A stretch of DNA of 64,000 nucleotides from contig CAZABP010000023.1 in assembly GCA_964483245.1 (NCBI GenBank), positions 1 to 64,000 on the forward strand, written 5' to 3'. Shown piece after piece: positions 35,169-44,132 of the stretch. Numbering within the stretch: position 1 is the stretch's first letter; the number at the start of each line of letters is the position of its first letter. The translations under genes and the position numbers were made by a program. The notes under the pieces are model-generated. The model was not told the DNA's origin and made no database searches. It was given only the letters and a program-made list of their open reading frames with translations. This DNA comes from CAZABP01 sp964483245. GTDB lineage: Bacteria; Planctomycetota; UBA1135; UBA2386.

Positions 35169-36617
35169 TCAGATCCGGATCCGCACCGGCAGCGTCGTGT
35201 CGAGGTCGTTCAGCGCCTGGTTCGCGACGCCCCACAGCAGGTCCACGTCGAATCCGAGCGGCACCGGCGGCAGCCGTAGCAGTTGGTTCGTCTGCCTCGG
35301 GTCGCCGCCCCACGGACTCGTCAGTGTGCGCGGGAAGCTGACGAGTTGCAGGATCGGATTGAGCTGCCCCGGCGGGTGCACGAACAGCACGGCGAAGCCC
35401 GGCCCGATGCCGCTGCGTTGCGGCCAACCGGTCAGGCACGCGTGCAAGTACGGCCCCTGCTGGCTGTTGGCGCGGAACGCGCTCGCGTCGACGAACGGTG
35501 AGTGCGGCACGCCGGGGATCGGCGCGAACGGCCGTCCGAACGCGAACTGGAACGGGCCCGGATCGATCGAGCAGATCGCGTCGACGTCGCCGCTGCTGCC
35601 GAGCCCGATCCGGCGCGTGATCGGTTCGCCGGTGACGGCCATCCGATAGATCGACACCGCCGGCACGGCACTGCTCCAGTTCGCGAACATCACCGGATCC
35701 GGCAGCGCGCTCGTCGTCGAGAACAGCAGGAACCTGCGCGCCTCGTCGACCGCGAGTGCGTCGAGATCATCGCCGGCTGCGAGCGAGAGCTGCGCATACG
35801 TCAGGAACGGCTGCGGCACCGACCACGTCTGCGTCGTCGCGCTCCACTGACACGCAAGGATCGTCGCCGCACTCGGCGTGGTTCCCTTCCACCATGCGAC
35901 CGGCACGAGCGCCACCGTCGCCGGCGTCACCGAGAAGTAGAACCGCGGTTCCGCCGGGAGCAGCGCGAGCACCGGTCCATCGAGCTGGTACAGCGGCATG
36001 AACACGTCGTGGGCGTCGATGTTGCCGGGCGTGTTCGGCGCGAACGCGTTCAACTCCGTGCTGTCCTGCGCGCGCTGCGTGATGTCGACCCACTCCGCTG
36101 GCAGCGCGCTGCCGGGCAGCACGTAGCTGAACAGATCGGCGGCGGCACCATCCGGCACCGCCGTGCGCGTCTCGTCCCACAGCCTTCCCCAGGTCCGGCC
36201 GGCCGTCGGCGGTTCACCGACCGTCGCGCGCGTGACCGAGAACGTCAGCGCGGCCCACGCCGGCGCCGGTGCATACACCTCGCCGTTGCCGCTGCTGATG
36301 ATCCAGTCGAGACCGATCGAGCAGGCATCCAGGTCCGGCCGCGGTGACGCGCCGGCGAGGATCGAGCTGGCACGAAAGTCCGGCCGCGGGGGGCCCGGCA
36401 GCGGCGTCCAGGTGGAAGGGGCCGCCGGGACGAAGCCCCAGCTCTTCAGATAGACCTCGTCGACGGCGAGCGATCCGCTCGGACCGCTGGTGCCGCTGGC
36501 GACCGACATCGCGTGCGCGACGCCGGCGAGCGGGCCTTCGGACGCGCGCTCCCAGGCTTGCGCGGCGCCGGGGATCGTCAGGCAGAGGGTCAGCAGCGTG
36601 CGGGCAGCGGTGGTCAT
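35169..36617 (-). CDS. Secreted protein of unknown function, paralogue of 17308-18729
   Basis: This 482-residue protein has a strong ribosome binding site (GGAGGTGA) that overlaps the stop of the kinase gene upstream, 3 bases away. The signal peptide ends GAA before Q20. It shares with the protein at 17308 the segments PDLDA-SIGLDWI, ALTFSVTR, DGAAADLFSYVLPGS, DITQRAQDS, FYFSVTPAT, DDLDALAVD, LLFSTTSA and DAICSIDP. The fold is unknown but beta-rich. It is the last gene of the operon ECF sigma - kinase - secreted protein, so it may be the sensed, regulated or effector protein of that pathway; this is inference from context. Confidence 0.87.
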   Translation of the reverse strand: MTTAARTLLTLCLTIPGAAQAWERASEGPLAGVAHAMSVASGTSGPSGSLAVDEVYLKSWGFVPAAPSTWTPLPGPPRPDFRASSILAGASPRPDLDACSIGLDWIISSGNGEVYAPAPAWAALTFSVTRATVGEPPTAGRTWGRLWDETRTAVPDGAAADLFSYVLPGSALPAEWVDITQRAQDSTELNAFAPNTPGNIDAHDVFMPLYQLDGPVLALLPAEPRFYFSVTPATVALVPVAWWKGTTPSAATILACQWSATTQTWSVPQPFLTYAQLSLAAGDDLDALAVDEARRFLLFSTTSALPDPVMFANWSSAVPAVSIYRMAVTGEPITRRIGLGSSGDVDAICSIDPGPFQFAFGRPFAPIPGVPHSPFVDASAFRANSQQGPYLHACLTGWPQRSGIGPGFAVLFVHPPGQLNPILQLVSFPRTLTSPWGGDPRQTNQLLRLPPVPLGFDVDLLWGVANQALNDLDTTLPVRIRI

Positions 36618-36620
36618 CGG

Positions 36621-39134
36621 TCACCTCCGGGAGGGATCAGCGGGATTCTCCGACGAACCGGAGGCGTTTGTCGGTTTCGCAGCAGGCGGCGTGATCGCAG
36701 CGCGCAGTTTGCTGAAGAACGCCGAGAGCTGCGGCCGCGGAACCTGCGCTGCGGTCGGGTTCTTCGCGAGCTCCAGCTCGACGTATTCCAGCCGCGTCTT
36801 GTTCAGCGGTTCCTCGGCGAGACTGCTCAGCAGCGCGCCCAGGTAGTCCGTCCACGAGCCGGCGGTCGTGGCCCGGGCCAGGTCCACGGGCCAGCGCAGA
36901 TACCGGGCGGGCGCGCCGTCGGCCGCAGCCTGCTCGAACCACGCGAGCGCCTTCGCCGCGTGTGCCTGCACCGCCGATTCGTCGTGCGCTGCCTGCCGCG
37001 CGAGGATCGCCGCCGTCAGCTCCACGCGCCCGAGCAGGAACGGCCGCAGCCACGCGGCCCCGGCATCGGCGCCGAGGCCATCGGCGAGCGCGCGTGCCTC
37101 GTCGAGCCGCTGCGCGCCCGCGTCGATCAGCAACTCGCCGAGTGTCAGCGTCGTGCGCCACTGCCAAGGCTGCAGCTCGTGCGCGCGGCGCAGGTACTGC
37201 TCCGCCGCGACCTCGTCGTCTTCGCGCCGCAGGGCGACCCCGAGGTTCATCAGCGGGCCACACCAGTGTGGGCGCATCCGGGCGGCTGCCTCGAGCACCG
37301 GAATCGCCGCTTCGTACTGCTGCTCCGCCGCGAGTGCGGCACCGATCACGTGACGCGTCCGTGCACTCGCGCGGCCGCGGCGCACCTCGAGCGATGCGGC
37401 GTGTTCGCGCGCGCCGACGAGATCGCCGCGCGCGAGCAGGCAGAGTGCGTGCAGCTCCTCGGCGAACGGCGGAGACGTGAGGCCTGCCAGCAGCTCGCCG
37501 GCGCGCTCGAGCTCCTTGCGCGGCTGCGCCATCAGATGGAACGCTGCGACGGTGCGCTCCGCCGGGCTCTGTGGCTCCGGCAGCGGCGCACCGATCACCG
37601 CCTGCAGCATCGCGCAGCTCGAATCGGCGTGTGCGCAGCGCTCGGCGAGCGCCGCGAACCAAGCGCCCTGCTGCGCCAGCTCCGCCAGGTCCGCACGTGC
37701 TGCCTCAGCGAGGCCGGCGTCCAGCCGAGCCGAGCTGCGCAGCCAGCGGGCGACGGCGTCCTGTGGTGCCAAGGCCAGCAGCCGGTCGAGATCGGCCAGC
37801 GCCTGCGCGCGCAGCTCGGCGTCGACGACCGGCAACCGGTCGGGCAGGCCTTCGAACGGGACGTAGTCCCCGAGACCTGTCGCGAGCTGCAGCGCCTCGT
37901 GCCGCTGTGCGCGCGCGTTCTCGTCGACGAGCCACCATGCCAGCAATCCGCCGAGCGTGACGACCAGCAGGCCGGCAGCGCTCGCGACCACATGCGCCGG
38001 CTGGCGTTGTGCGAACCGGCGCGCGCGGCCGAACGGTCCGATCGGACGCGCGCGGATCGGCCGATACGCCAGGAACGCCCGCAGGTCGTCGGCGAGTGCG
38101 GCCGGGGACGCGTAGCGTTGTGCCGGCGCACGCTCCATCGCCTTCTCGACGATCGCGACGAGATCGCGCGGCAGCCGCGGCTGCGTGCGGTGCAGCGGGA
38201 CCGGATCGCGGTGCGTGACCTGCGCCAACACCGACAGGCGTTCTCCTTCGTACGGCGGACGCAGCGCGAGCAGGTGGTACAGCGTCGCACCGAGCCCGTA
38301 GACGTCGACGGCCGCCTCGTTGCGCGCGCGGCCCGCGGCCTGCTCCGGCGCCATGTAGACCGGTGTCCCGAGCGCACTGCCGGGCAGCGTCAACTCTGCA
38401 TCCTGCGCCCTTGCCGCGATCCCGAAGTCGAGCAGCACGGCGTGCCCGTCGTCGGTCACGAACACGTTCGATGGCTTCACGTCGCGGTGTGTGATGCCGG
38501 CGGCGTGCGCCGCCGCGAGTCCGTCGGCGGTCTCGGCAGCCAGCCGCACCACGAAGCGCAGATACCCCTCGCCAGTGTCCCCATCGAACCCGTTGCTCTC
38601 GAACGGCCGCGCGCCGGGTGCCGTCGCGGCCAGCAGCAGGCTCGACAGCGGCCGGCCGTGCAGCCGGTCCATGACCAGGAACGGGAGCCCGTCTGCGGTC
38701 ATCCCGCGGTCGTGCACGGTCACGATGCTCGGGTGGCGCAGTGCCGCCAGCGCCTGCGATTCGCGCAGGAACCTGGTCCGCACTTCGTCACGCGCGCCGA
38801 GCTCCGGCTGCAACAGCTTGATCGCGACCGCGCGGCCGAGCACCTGGTCCTGGGCCTCGTAGACCGCGCCCATCGCACCGGCGCCGATTCTCGACGTGAG
38901 CCGGTAGCGGTCCGCGACGTGGCTGCCGATGCGCGCATCGCCGGCGTCCTGCTGGCGCCAGATCCCGGCGAGCGCCCCGGCCATCCCGAGCGCCGCCGCG
39001 ACCTCCGCCGCCAACGCCGGGTGCTCGGCACAGAGTTCCGCCAGATCGAGCGGCTCGCCGCGCTCCTGCTGTTCCAGCGCGCGTTCGACGTAACCGGCGA
39101 GCAGGCGTTCCTGCTCGCTGCCGGGCGACGTCAC
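36621..39134 (-). CDS. Membrane Ser/Thr protein kinase with TPR domain
   Basis: This 837-residue kinase starts at a GTG overlapping the sigma-factor stop (GTGA). Its N-terminal helices (EQQERGEPLDLAELCAEHPA) are typical of planctomycete kinases. The catalytic domain is complete: IGAGAMGAVYEA from I83, K106 in VAIK, HRDVKPSN with D218, LDFG with D236, and GTPVYMAPEQ. A transmembrane helix lies at about 382-403. The outer part has TPR-like helices (for example CGPLMNLGVALRREDDEVAAEQYLRRAHEL). It is similar to the kinase at 10587. Being translationally coupled to an ECF sigma suggests that phosphorylation controls that sigma factor, as known for some sigma-kinase pairs; this is not shown by the sequence. 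Confidence 0.94.
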   Translation of the reverse strand: MTSPGSEQERLLAGYVERALEQQERGEPLDLAELCAEHPALAAEVAAALGMAGALAGIWRQQDAGDARIGSHVADRYRLTSRIGAGAMGAVYEAQDQVLGRAVAIKLLQPELGARDEVRTRFLRESQALAALRHPSIVTVHDRGMTADGLPFLVMDRLHGRPLSSLLLAATAPGARPFESNGFDGDTGEGYLRFVVRLAAETADGLAAAHAAGITHRDVKPSNVFVTDDGHAVLLDFGIAARAQDAELTLPGSALGTPVYMAPEQAAGRARNEAAVDVYGLGATLYHLLALRPPYEGERLSVLAQVTHRDPVPLHRTQPRLPRDLVAIVEKAMERAPAQRYASPAALADDLRAFLAYRPIRARPIGPFGRARRFAQRQPAHVVASAAGLLVVTLGGLLAWWLVDENARAQRHEALQLATGLGDYVPFEGLPDRLPVVDAELRAQALADLDRLLALAPQDAVARWLRSSARLDAGLAEAARADLAELAQQGAWFAALAERCAHADSSCAMLQAVIGAPLPEPQSPAERTVAAFHLMAQPRKELERAGELLAGLTSPPFAEELHALCLLARGDLVGAREHAASLEVRRGRASARTRHVIGAALAAEQQYEAAIPVLEAAARMRPHWCGPLMNLGVALRREDDEVAAEQYLRRAHELQPWQWRTTLTLGELLIDAGAQRLDEARALADGLGADAGAAWLRPFLLGRVELTAAILARQAAHDESAVQAHAAKALAWFEQAAADGAPARYLRWPVDLARATTAGSWTDYLGALLSSLAEEPLNKTRLEYVELELAKNPTAAQVPRPQLSAFFSKLRAAITPPAAKPTNASGSSENPADPSRR

Positions 39135-39802
39135 GAGGTCCCCTCGGTGCGCAGGCCGCGCGCGCGCAGGCGCACCAGCAGCAATCCCTGCGTCGCGCGG
39201 AACGCCTTGCGCGCCGCATCCTCGGAGGGATACGCGAGCTGGCCGGCGATCGCCGACCAGGGTTCTTCGTGGACCAGCCGCAGTTCCAACAGCCGGCGTT
39301 CGCGCTCGGGGAACGAGGCCAGCACTTCGCGGAACGTGCCGATCTGCTCGGCGATCGAAGCGACCATCGAGGGCGTCGGATCCGGCGCCGCCGGCATCCC
39401 GGCGCGGCCGGCGTCGGCAGCCGGCGCGATCCGCGTGGGTTGGTGGCGCCGCCCAGCCTCGTGATGCCGCACCGCGTCCACGATCCGGTGCTTGACCAGC
39501 GTCGTCAGGTAGCGGATCAGCGACTGCTCGTCTTCCGGCACGAACCGCTCCAGGCTCTGCACGACCGACAGGAACACCTCCTGCACGATGTCTCCGGTCG
39601 AGAACAGCGGCAGGATCCAGGCGTGGTGGCGGCGGAAGTCCTGCTGCAGCTCGCGGTGGACCTGGGCCTGGACCGGCGCGTAGTAACGCGTCACGACCGC
39701 GTCCAGCGCGGCGCGATCCCCGGCGATCGCGGCCGTCAGCTCCTGCTGCCAATCCAGCACGCGGCCATGATCCGGCGCGACCCCGGCTCCGACAATCCGC
39801 AC
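39131..39802 (-). CDS. ECF-type RNA polymerase sigma factor
   Basis: This 223-residue sigma factor has region 2 (DFRRHHAWILPLFSTGDIVQEVF, YLTTLVKHRIVDAVRHHE) and region 4 (ASFPERERRLLELRLVHEEPWSAIAGQLAYPSEDAARKAF). It shares the HxWILPLFSTxDxVQ-VF segment with the sigma factor at 18739. It heads an operon: the kinase starts inside its stop and the secreted protein follows 3 bases after the kinase. No anti-sigma factor is adjacent. The first 17 residues are unconserved, so a later start such as the GTG before LDWQQEL is possible. Confidence 0.92.
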   Translation of the reverse strand: MRIVGAGVAPDHGRVLDWQQELTAAIAGDRAALDAVVTRYYAPVQAQVHRELQQDFRRHHAWILPLFSTGDIVQEVFLSVVQSLERFVPEDEQSLIRYLTTLVKHRIVDAVRHHEAGRRHQPTRIAPAADAGRAGMPAAPDPTPSMVASIAEQIGTFREVLASFPERERRLLELRLVHEEPWSAIAGQLAYPSEDAARKAFRATQGLLLVRLRARGLRTEGTS

Positions 39803-39852
39803 GCTCGGTCCCGCGCGAAAAGCGCCGGTCGCACCGGCATGATCCGGCGCCG

Positions 39853-40407
39853 ATGAGCAGCACCCCCGGCCCGCACACGATCGAGATCCGCGTGCGCGAC
39901 GTGCACCAGCTGTTCAACTCGCTCGACCCGTCGCCGTTCCACGACCGTGATCTCGATCGCGACGCGGCGCAGTACATCCGCGAAGAGCTCGAGGACGTGC
40001 CGGCGGACCGCGAAGTCCGGCTCGTGATCTGGATCCCGGCGTCGCAGCTCGACCGTGCCGCGCGCGTACACGACGCCGTGCACACGCACTTCCTGCGCTA
40101 CCGGCAGAGCGCCGAGCGCGAGCTGCGCGAGATCCATCGGTTCGGCCGCGCCGCGCTGGTGCTCGGCGTCGTCGCGGTCGTGTTGATCATCGCGTTCGTC
40201 GAGCTGCTGCGGGCGCTGGTCGGACTCGGTTCGCTTGCGGCCGGGATCCTCGAGAGCGTCACGATCGTGGCGTGGGTCGTGCTGTGGCGCCCGGTCGAGC
40301 TGCTGCTGTACGACTGGTGGCCGGTGCGCCGGAAGATCCGGCTCTACGGACGGCTGGCGACGATCCCGATCGAGTGCCGCGGACTCGAGGAGCCTGCGGC
40401 GCGCTAA
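39853..40407 (+). CDS. Membrane protein of unknown function
   Basis: This 184-residue protein has a soluble N-terminal part (1-95; IEIRVRDVHQLFNSLDPSPF, REVRLVIWIPASQL) and two membrane helices (about 99-119 ALVLGVVAVVLIIAFVELL and 125-150 GLGSLAAGILESVTIVAWVVLW), ending in a basic and acidic tail. The first segment resembles an uncharacterised family of small bacterial proteins predicted to bind near the membrane; I cannot name it with certainty. It is divergent from the sigma factor at 39131 (50 bases) and 26 bases upstream of the amidohydrolase, so it may share a transcript with it. Confidence 0.8.
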   Translation: MSSTPGPHTIEIRVRDVHQLFNSLDPSPFHDRDLDRDAAQYIREELEDVPADREVRLVIWIPASQLDRAARVHDAVHTHFLRYRQSAERELREIHRFGRAALVLGVVAVVLIIAFVELLRALVGLGSLAAGILESVTIVAWVVLWRPVELLLYDWWPVRRKIRLYGRLATIPIECRGLEEPAAR

Positions 40408-40433
40408 CCTGCGCGAGACCTCGTGAGGACCCG

Positions 40434-41894
40434 ATGAGCCGCCCGCCCCGCCAGTCGATCCTGTTCGCTGTTTCCGTCTCACTCGCGACCAGCATCGCTG
40501 CGCAGGCGCCACGTGAGGCGGTCGATCTCGAACGGCTTCGCGCGGCCGCATGGGCTGACGTCGAGACCAAGCTCGCCGAGCTGACGTCACTCAGCGACCG
40601 GATCTGGCGGTTCGCCGAGACGAGCCTGCACGAGAGCCGTTCGTCGCAGGCGCTCGCGGAGCTGCTCGAGCAGCACGGCTTCAAGATCGAACGCGGCGTC
40701 GGGGGGATCCCTACGGCGTTCACCGCGACTTGGGGTAGCGGTGCGCCGGTCGTCGGCATCCTGGCCGAGTTCGACGCATTGCCGGGGATCAGCAACGAAG
40801 CCACGCCGCAACAGCGACCGCTCGTGCGCGGTGGGGCGGGTCACGGCTGCGGACACAACCTGTTCGCGGCCGGCTCCGCCGGTGCGGCGATCGCCGCGAA
40901 GACCGTGATGATGGCCGAGCAGCTCCCGGGCACGCTGGTGCTGTTCGGCTGTCCGGCCGAGGAGACCGTCATCGGGAAGGTCTACATGGCGAAGGCCGGC
41001 GTGTTCTCCGGCGTCGACGTCTGCCTGGACTGGCATCCGAGCGACGAGACGTTCGCCGACTACGAAAACACGCGCGCACTGAACAACTTCGTGGTGCGGT
41101 TCCATGGCCGGACCGCGCATGGTGCCGGCGATCCATGGAACGGGCGGAGCGCGCTCGACGCCGTCGAGCTGATGAACCACGCCGTCAACATGCTGCGCGA
41201 GCACGTCGAGCCCTCGACCCGGATCCACTACGTGATCGCCGACGGTGGTGGCGCGCCGAACGTCGTGCCGGCTGCGGCCGCGGTCTGGTACTACGTGCGC
41301 GATCTCGAACGTGCCGGTGTCGAGGCGACGTATGCGCGGGTGCTCAAGTGCGCCGAGGGAGCCGCGATCGCGACCGAGACCACGTTCGACGTCGAGCTGA
41401 CGACCGGCGTGCACTCGTATCTGCTGAACCGTCCGCTGACCGAACTGCTCGATCGCAACCTGCGCGCAGCCGGCGCGCCGGCATGGACGGCGGCGGAGCA
41501 GGAGTTCGCCCGCAAGCTGCAGCGCGCGACCGGCAAGGCGGAGCGTGGCCTGCACGACGGCATCGGCGACCTGCCGGCGCAGCCGGTCCCGGCGCGCGGT
41601 GGCTCGACCGACGCCGCCGAAGTCAGCCGCATCACGCCGACCGGCAAGCTGCGCGTCGCCTGTGCACCGCTCGACACGCCATGGCACGCCTGGCCGGTCG
41701 TGGCGTGCGCCGGCACGTCGATCGGGCACAAGTGCGTGCGCACGGCCGCGCGCGTGCTGTCGGCGTCCGCGCTCGAGCTGCTGGTCTCGCCGGAGTGCGT
41801 GGCGCAGGCGCGCGAGGAGTTCGCCCGGTTGACGGAGGGGAAGCCCTACCGGTGCCCGATCCCGCAGGAGCAGCAGCCACCGCTGGGGCGGTAG
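40434..41894 (+). CDS. Exported M20-family amidohydrolase (AbgB-like)
   Basis: This 486-residue protein is a zinc peptidase/amidohydrolase of the M20D branch resembling p-aminobenzoyl-glutamate hydrolase subunit B. The metal and catalytic motifs are GAGHGCGHNLFAAGS, CPAEETVIGK, LDWHPSD, FHGRTAHGAGDPWNGRSALDAVELM, GSTDAAEVS and TPWHAWP. Unlike the E. coli enzyme it has a signal peptide (SLATSIAA before Q24), so it should act in the periplasm, probably cleaving an N-acyl amino acid or peptide amide. I chose the ATG at 40434 because it begins that signal peptide; the open frame upstream lies over the preceding gene. No partner like AbgA or a transporter is nearby. Confidence 0.92.
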   Translation: MSRPPRQSILFAVSVSLATSIAAQAPREAVDLERLRAAAWADVETKLAELTSLSDRIWRFAETSLHESRSSQALAELLEQHGFKIERGVGGIPTAFTATWGSGAPVVGILAEFDALPGISNEATPQQRPLVRGGAGHGCGHNLFAAGSAGAAIAAKTVMMAEQLPGTLVLFGCPAEETVIGKVYMAKAGVFSGVDVCLDWHPSDETFADYENTRALNNFVVRFHGRTAHGAGDPWNGRSALDAVELMNHAVNMLREHVEPSTRIHYVIADGGGAPNVVPAAAAVWYYVRDLERAGVEATYARVLKCAEGAAIATETTFDVELTTGVHSYLLNRPLTELLDRNLRAAGAPAWTAAEQEFARKLQRATGKAERGLHDGIGDLPAQPVPARGGSTDAAEVSRITPTGKLRVACAPLDTPWHAWPVVACAGTSIGHKCVRTAARVLSASALELLVSPECVAQAREEFARLTEGKPYRCPIPQEQQPPLGR

Positions 41895-41921
41895 GGGAGC
41901 GCTGCTCTCCGCGGATCGCCC

Positions 41922-42176
41922 ATGAAGGACCGTCTGATCGCCGCAGCGCGCGAGTACCTGGCCGGCGCAGGTCGCGCGATCGATCGAGACGATGCGGCCT
42001 CGGCCTCGCGGGAGCTCGTGCTTGCGCTGCAGAACTGCATCCAGATCGTGCGCGCAGCGAGCGATGCGGACCCCGAGCGATACCGGGAGGCCTGGGCGGA
42101 TGTCGCGCAAGAGCTGGCGAGACTGCCGCCGTCCCTGTTGCGGAAGGCTCTGCGAATCCTCGACGGCGATACCTGA
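41922..42176 (+). CDS. Small helical protein of unknown function
   Basis: This 84-residue protein is made of amphipathic helices (DRLIAAAREYLAGAGRAI, DAASASRELVLALQNCIQIV, DPERYREAWADVAQELARL), ending LRKALRILDGDT. Codon use matches the neighbours, with G or C in the third position. It begins 27 bases after the amidohydrolase stop on the same strand. No family is recognised and there is no export signal. Confidence 0.65.
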   Translation: MKDRLIAAAREYLAGAGRAIDRDDAASASRELVLALQNCIQIVRAASDADPERYREAWADVAQELARLPPSLLRKALRILDGDT

Positions 42177-42235
42177 TTCGCGGCAACCGGGCGGTACGGC
42201 GTCCAGGAAAGTCAGTCCCGGTTCGTCGATGTGAT

Positions 42236-42466
42236 TCACGACTCACATGCCCGAACGATTCCGATCAACATGCAGATCGCACCGCCGAGTCCGAAGGAGA
42301 TGAGCCCAGCCCAGTGACCGTCCGCGCTCATGACGTGGATGACGATCGCGAACCCGAGCATGACTGCACCCGCGAGCATCAGCCGTGCACCGCGTCCGCG
42401 AGTCGAGTCGCTGTCACCGTTCCGCGCCTCACGCTCTACCCGGGCATGATCCTGATCGTGCGTCAC
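42236..42466 (-). CDS. Small membrane protein
   Basis: This 76-residue protein has a charged N-terminus (29 residues) and two hydrophobic helices (LMLAGAVMLGFAIVIHVM and LISFGLGGAICMLIGIV). Its own promoter would lie in 42467-42607, the gap shared with the divergent nuclease gene. It matches no family I know. The membrane pattern supports that it is real. Confidence 0.65.
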   Translation of the reverse strand: MTHDQDHARVEREARNGDSDSTRGRGARLMLAGAVMLGFAIVIHVMSADGHWAGLISFGLGGAICMLIGIVRACES

Positions 42467-42607
42467 GTGCCGCAGAAGCTAGTGCACCGACGCGGCTGGG
42501 CGTGAGCGGGACGATGTGCCGCACCTTCGGCGCCGCTCGTTCGGTGATGCCGGGTGTTCGCAGGCTGCCTGCATCTGAGGCGTCTTCTGGCCCGATCCAC
42601 TCCTGGC

Positions 42608-43696
42608 ATGCCTATCGAACACGCGATCTGGACCGTGGGAGACGAGCCGCGTCAGTTGCGCGAGCACACGCTTGCGAAGGAGCAGCAGCTCGAAGACATG
42701 ATCGTCCGGGCGCCGAGCCTCCTATCGGAGGAGTGGATGTTGATCGGGCGCCAGGAGGACACTGGCCATGGTGGCCGCGTCGACCTCTTGGCCATTGCCC
42801 CGGACGGCTGCCTTGTACTGATCGAGCTCAAGCGCGACCGGACTCCACGTGAGGTCATCGCGCAAGCGCTCGACTACGCGGCCTGGGTCGAGAACCTGAA
42901 GCCTGGTGACCTGGTCACGATCTATGGGCGGTTCGTCCCCGGTCGCGATCTTGCGGGCGATCTGCACGCACGTTTCGGCCGCGCGTTCGACGAGGACGAG
43001 ATCAATGCAAGCCACCAGATCGTGATCGTCGCTGCGACGCTCGATGCCCGCACAGAGCGCATCGTCGCCTACCTCGCGCAGCGCGACATCCCGATCAACG
43101 TGCTGTTCTTCCGCGTCTTCTCGCATGGCACGGAGACACTGCTGAGTCGGGCCTGGCTGCGCGATCCCGTCGAGAGCCAGGCCAGTGTGACCGTGGCCAC
43201 CAAGGGTGCCACCGAGCCCTGGAACGGCGAGTTCTACTGCTCGTTCGGCCACGGGCCCGAACGCTCATGGGAGGACGCCGTCGAGTTCGGCTTCATCTGC
43301 GCGGGTGGCGGCACCTGGTACACGCAAACACTCGCGTTGCTGCGCCCAGGCGATCGCATTTGGACCAAAGTTCCTGGGCAGGGTTTTGTGGGAGTCGGCC
43401 GCGTCACCGGGCCGGTCCAGTTGGCCCGCGAGTTCGAGGTGAACACGCCCCAAGGACCACGAGCGGTACTCGACGTCGCGACGAGAGCGCAGTACTTCCG
43501 CGAGCAGGCCGAGGACCTCGATGCGTGCGAGCACTTCGTGCCGGTCCGGTGGCTGCAGACGGTTCCGCTCGAGGGCGCAGTGCAGGATCTCGGGATGTTT
43601 GGCAATCAGAACACCGTCTGCAGGCCACGCACGCCGCAGTGGCGTGCGACAGTCGAACGGCTCAAAGCGAAGTTCCCCGGTTTCGATCGCGCGTGA
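42608..43696 (+). CDS. NucS-like PD-(D/E)XK endonuclease (DUF91) with C-terminal PUA/EVE-like domain
   Basis: This 362-residue protein has a nuclease core at about 50-80: GRVDLLAIAPDGCLVLIELKRD, the D-x(n)-E-x-K pattern of the NucS/DUF91 restriction-like fold, followed by the AQALDYAAWVENL helix typical of this group. NucS proteins cut mismatched or branched DNA; related stand-alone proteins have other roles. The C-terminal part (about 205-290; GFICAGGGTWYTQTLALLRPGDRIWTK then GQGFVGVGRVTGPV) resembles a PUA/EVE-like fold that in other proteins reads modified bases. A modification-dependent nuclease is possible but only inferred. It stands alone between two minus-strand small genes. I chose the ATG at 42608, before PIEHAIWTVGD. 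Confidence 0.82.
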   Translation: MPIEHAIWTVGDEPRQLREHTLAKEQQLEDMIVRAPSLLSEEWMLIGRQEDTGHGGRVDLLAIAPDGCLVLIELKRDRTPREVIAQALDYAAWVENLKPGDLVTIYGRFVPGRDLAGDLHARFGRAFDEDEINASHQIVIVAATLDARTERIVAYLAQRDIPINVLFFRVFSHGTETLLSRAWLRDPVESQASVTVATKGATEPWNGEFYCSFGHGPERSWEDAVEFGFICAGGGTWYTQTLALLRPGDRIWTKVPGQGFVGVGRVTGPVQLAREFEVNTPQGPRAVLDVATRAQYFREQAEDLDACEHFVPVRWLQTVPLEGAVQDLGMFGNQNTVCRPRTPQWRATVERLKAKFPGFDRA

Positions 43697-43703
43697 TCGC
43701 CGC

Positions 43704-43976
43704 CTAATCGTCCGGACTCGGCCCCGCCCAGCCCTGCGCGCGCAGGCGGTCCCAGCGCGCTTCGTACAGGATCTCGAACCAGACCACGCGGTCGGGCCAG
43801 CGCTGCTCGACGTCGCGGTGCAGCGCCTGGATCGACAACGTGATGTCGATCTCCGGCTCGTCCGAGTACAGCAGGCGCGCCGTGATCCGTTCCGCCTCCT
43901 CACGCACCTCGTCGAACGCGCGGCGCTCGGCTTCGCGCACTGCCTCGTCGACGTAACGGCGCAGCGGATCGTGCAT
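43704..43976 (-). CDS. Small protein of unknown function
   Basis: This 90-residue protein has a long charged helix (RRYVDEAVREAERRAFDEVREEAERITARLLY-like, residues 6-37) and a second part with strand-helix character (EIDITLSIQALHRDV, DRVVWFEILYEARWDRL), ending in an acidic tail. Codon use and the clear amphipathic pattern support a real gene. It is convergent with the nuclease gene, 7 bases apart. No family is recognised. Confidence 0.65.
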   Translation of the reverse strand: MHDPLRRYVDEAVREAERRAFDEVREEAERITARLLYSDEPEIDITLSIQALHRDVEQRWPDRVVWFEILYEARWDRLRAQGWAGPSPDD

Positions 43977-44132
43977 CGAGGCCCGTACCTACCACGACAG
44001 CGTGGGTTCAGGTAGCTGTGACGTGCGCGTCAGCGGCGGCGCACGCGAATCCGCTTGCGGGCTAGGATCCTCAGCGCTCGGCGCCATGGCGACCTCCACC
44101 GCCCGGCTCTTCAACCTCCACAGGTCCGCCCC

